A stretch of DNA of 22,571 bases from the NCBI GenBank assembly GCA_947457715.1, contig CANGXK010000005.1:1-22571 (forward strand), given 5' to 3'. Under the pieces are notes generated by a model. It saw only the letters and a list, made by a program, of their open reading frames with translations, was not told where the DNA came from and ran no database searches. The DNA is from Gemmatimonadota bacterium. GTDB lineage: Bacteria; Gemmatimonadota; Gemmatimonadetes; Gemmatimonadales; Gemmatimonadaceae. The position numbers and the translations under genes are program-made. This document shows, piece by piece, positions 21,872 to 22,571 of the stretch (positions within the stretch are counted from its first letter, which is position 1; each line of letters opens with the position of its first letter).

Positions 21872-22571
21872 CCCAGACCCAGTGCCGACGCCAGCCGCTG
21901 ATGATGCGCGTCATTGTTACCGCGTACTGCAGCGCCACGGCGCCGCCCAGCACCACCAGCCCCGCGCGGGCGACCCCGGGCGGCAGAAGCCAGACCGCCG
22001 TCCCGCCCGCGACCGCCAGCCAAGTCGGCGCCGGTTGTCCACCCGTGGTCGTATGCGCATGCATCAGCCGGGCAACGAACTCGGCGCCGCACAGAACGAC
22101 CACCACCCAGCCCCAGAGCGGGGCCACGCCCGTCGTGCTGATGTACCCGCCAAGCGACACCAATGTCGCCAGTTGCAGCGCGACCTCCCACGGCAGCCCG
22201 CGCATCCGCCGCACGATCGTCATGCTCACGCCCGCCGCCATGACGCACCCCAGACCGGTGACGACGGCGTGACGGGGCCACCCGCCCGGCCACATGGACG
22301 CCGTCCACCACGCGCGCATCGCCGGGATCGCCCAGCTGCCGTAGAACAGCGACGAGATCACGATCCCCTCGAGCGTGCCCCACCCGGTGAAGTGCAGGCG
22401 CCGTTGCGTTGCCCGCTCGGCGTACGTGGTCGTAAACCCCGCCACCATGAGCCATGTCATCACCATCATGAGCGGCGTCACCAGCGTGCCGAGCATCGCG
22501 CACCACGCGAACACCAGGATGCACCCTGCCCAGTAGTCACAATGGTGATCGAGGAAGTCTCCCAGAGGGGA
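21843..22571 (-). CDS. CDP-alcohol phosphotransferase, ethanolamine/choline phosphotransferase-like (5' end missing)
   Basis: The frame is open to the right edge, giving 242 residues of an integral membrane enzyme whose start lies outside. At the edge it reads GDFLDHHCDYWAG, which fits the second half of the CDP-alcohol phosphotransferase signature (G-x3-D-x3-D, at 22562-22536). The DGxxAR half would lie just beyond the edge. Farther on, YAERATQRRLHFTGWGTLEG resembles the WEEYHTG...EG region of eukaryotic EPT1/CPT1 enzymes rather than small bacterial PgsA or PssA. About seven hydrophobic helices follow. It would join a phospho-alcohol from CDP to a diacylglycerol-like lipid. A GTG at 22514 is only internal. 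It converges on and overlaps the oxygenase gene. Confidence 0.78.
   Translation of the reverse strand, partial: SPLGDFLDHHCDYWAGCILVFAWCAMLGTLVTPLMMVMTWLMVAGFTTTYAERATQRRLHFTGWGTLEGIVISSLFYGSWAIPAMRAWWTASMWPGGWPRHAVVTGLGCVMAAGVSMTIVRRMRGLPWEVALQLATLVSLGGYISTTGVAPLWGWVVVVLCGAEFVARLMHAHTTTGGQPAPTWLAVAGGTAVWLLPPGVARAGLVVLGGAVALQYAVTMTRIISGWRRHWVWVNAPRETTP

Noticed and set aside
21832..22524. 230-residue minus-strand frame at the right edge
   Set aside because: Gly/Arg/His-rich product without motif; the neighbouring frame carries the CDP-alcohol phosphotransferase signature.

Overview
The window is GC-rich, densely coded DNA from a Gram-negative bacterium. It encodes outer-membrane polysaccharide export (Wza-like) and two Wzi-like beta-barrel proteins, uses many GTG starts, and joins genes through 4-base stop/start overlaps. 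I infer a Gemmatimonadota-type or similar soil bacterium from protein style and composition only; a myxobacterium or another high-GC didermal phylum is not excluded. No rRNA, tRNA or CRISPR array was seen.

Region 1 (1-1720, minus strand): the 5' part of a FabF-type ketosynthase running off the left edge, a 412-base gap, and a SAM-dependent methyltransferase.

Region 2 (1843-16665) is a Wzx/Wzy-type capsule or exopolysaccharide locus. Plus strand: a GT9 heptosyltransferase-like enzyme coupled to an RgpF-like enzyme, a 400-base gap, then an overlapping run of polysaccharide export protein, Wzz-like chain-length regulator, Wzy-like polymerase/ligase carrying a long repeat-bearing C-terminal region, and a Wzx-like flippase. 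Next come two divergent Wzi-like genes, a minus-strand GT4 glycosyltransferase and a phosphoglycosyl transferase that would start the repeat unit. Together they account for initiation, elongation, flipping, polymerisation, length control, export and surface attachment. No tyrosine kinase or nucleotide-sugar genes are visible.

Region 3 (16666-17334) holds no intact gene, only a decayed minus-strand coding remnant that may be transposase-derived. It separates the capsule locus from a second cluster.

Region 4 (17335-22571) is an overlapping three-gene operon: a membrane GT2 glycosyltransferase fused in frame to an exported-type TPR domain, a polytopic alkaline-phosphatase-superfamily protein resembling the GPI ethanolamine-phosphate transferases, and a 2OG-Fe(II) oxygenase. 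A convergent CDP-alcohol phosphotransferase of the eukaryotic ethanolamine/choline phosphotransferase style overlaps its end and runs off the right edge. I infer a phospho-alcohol lipid or glycan modification system; this is the best candidate for something undescribed.

Two features recur. First, two membrane enzymes (6325-9699 and 17335-19194) run without a stop into a segment that looks like the start of a separate exported protein; both junctions read GTGATT. Second, several genes have a -10-like hexamer 6-7 bases before the start codon and no ribosome binding site, suggesting leaderless transcripts.
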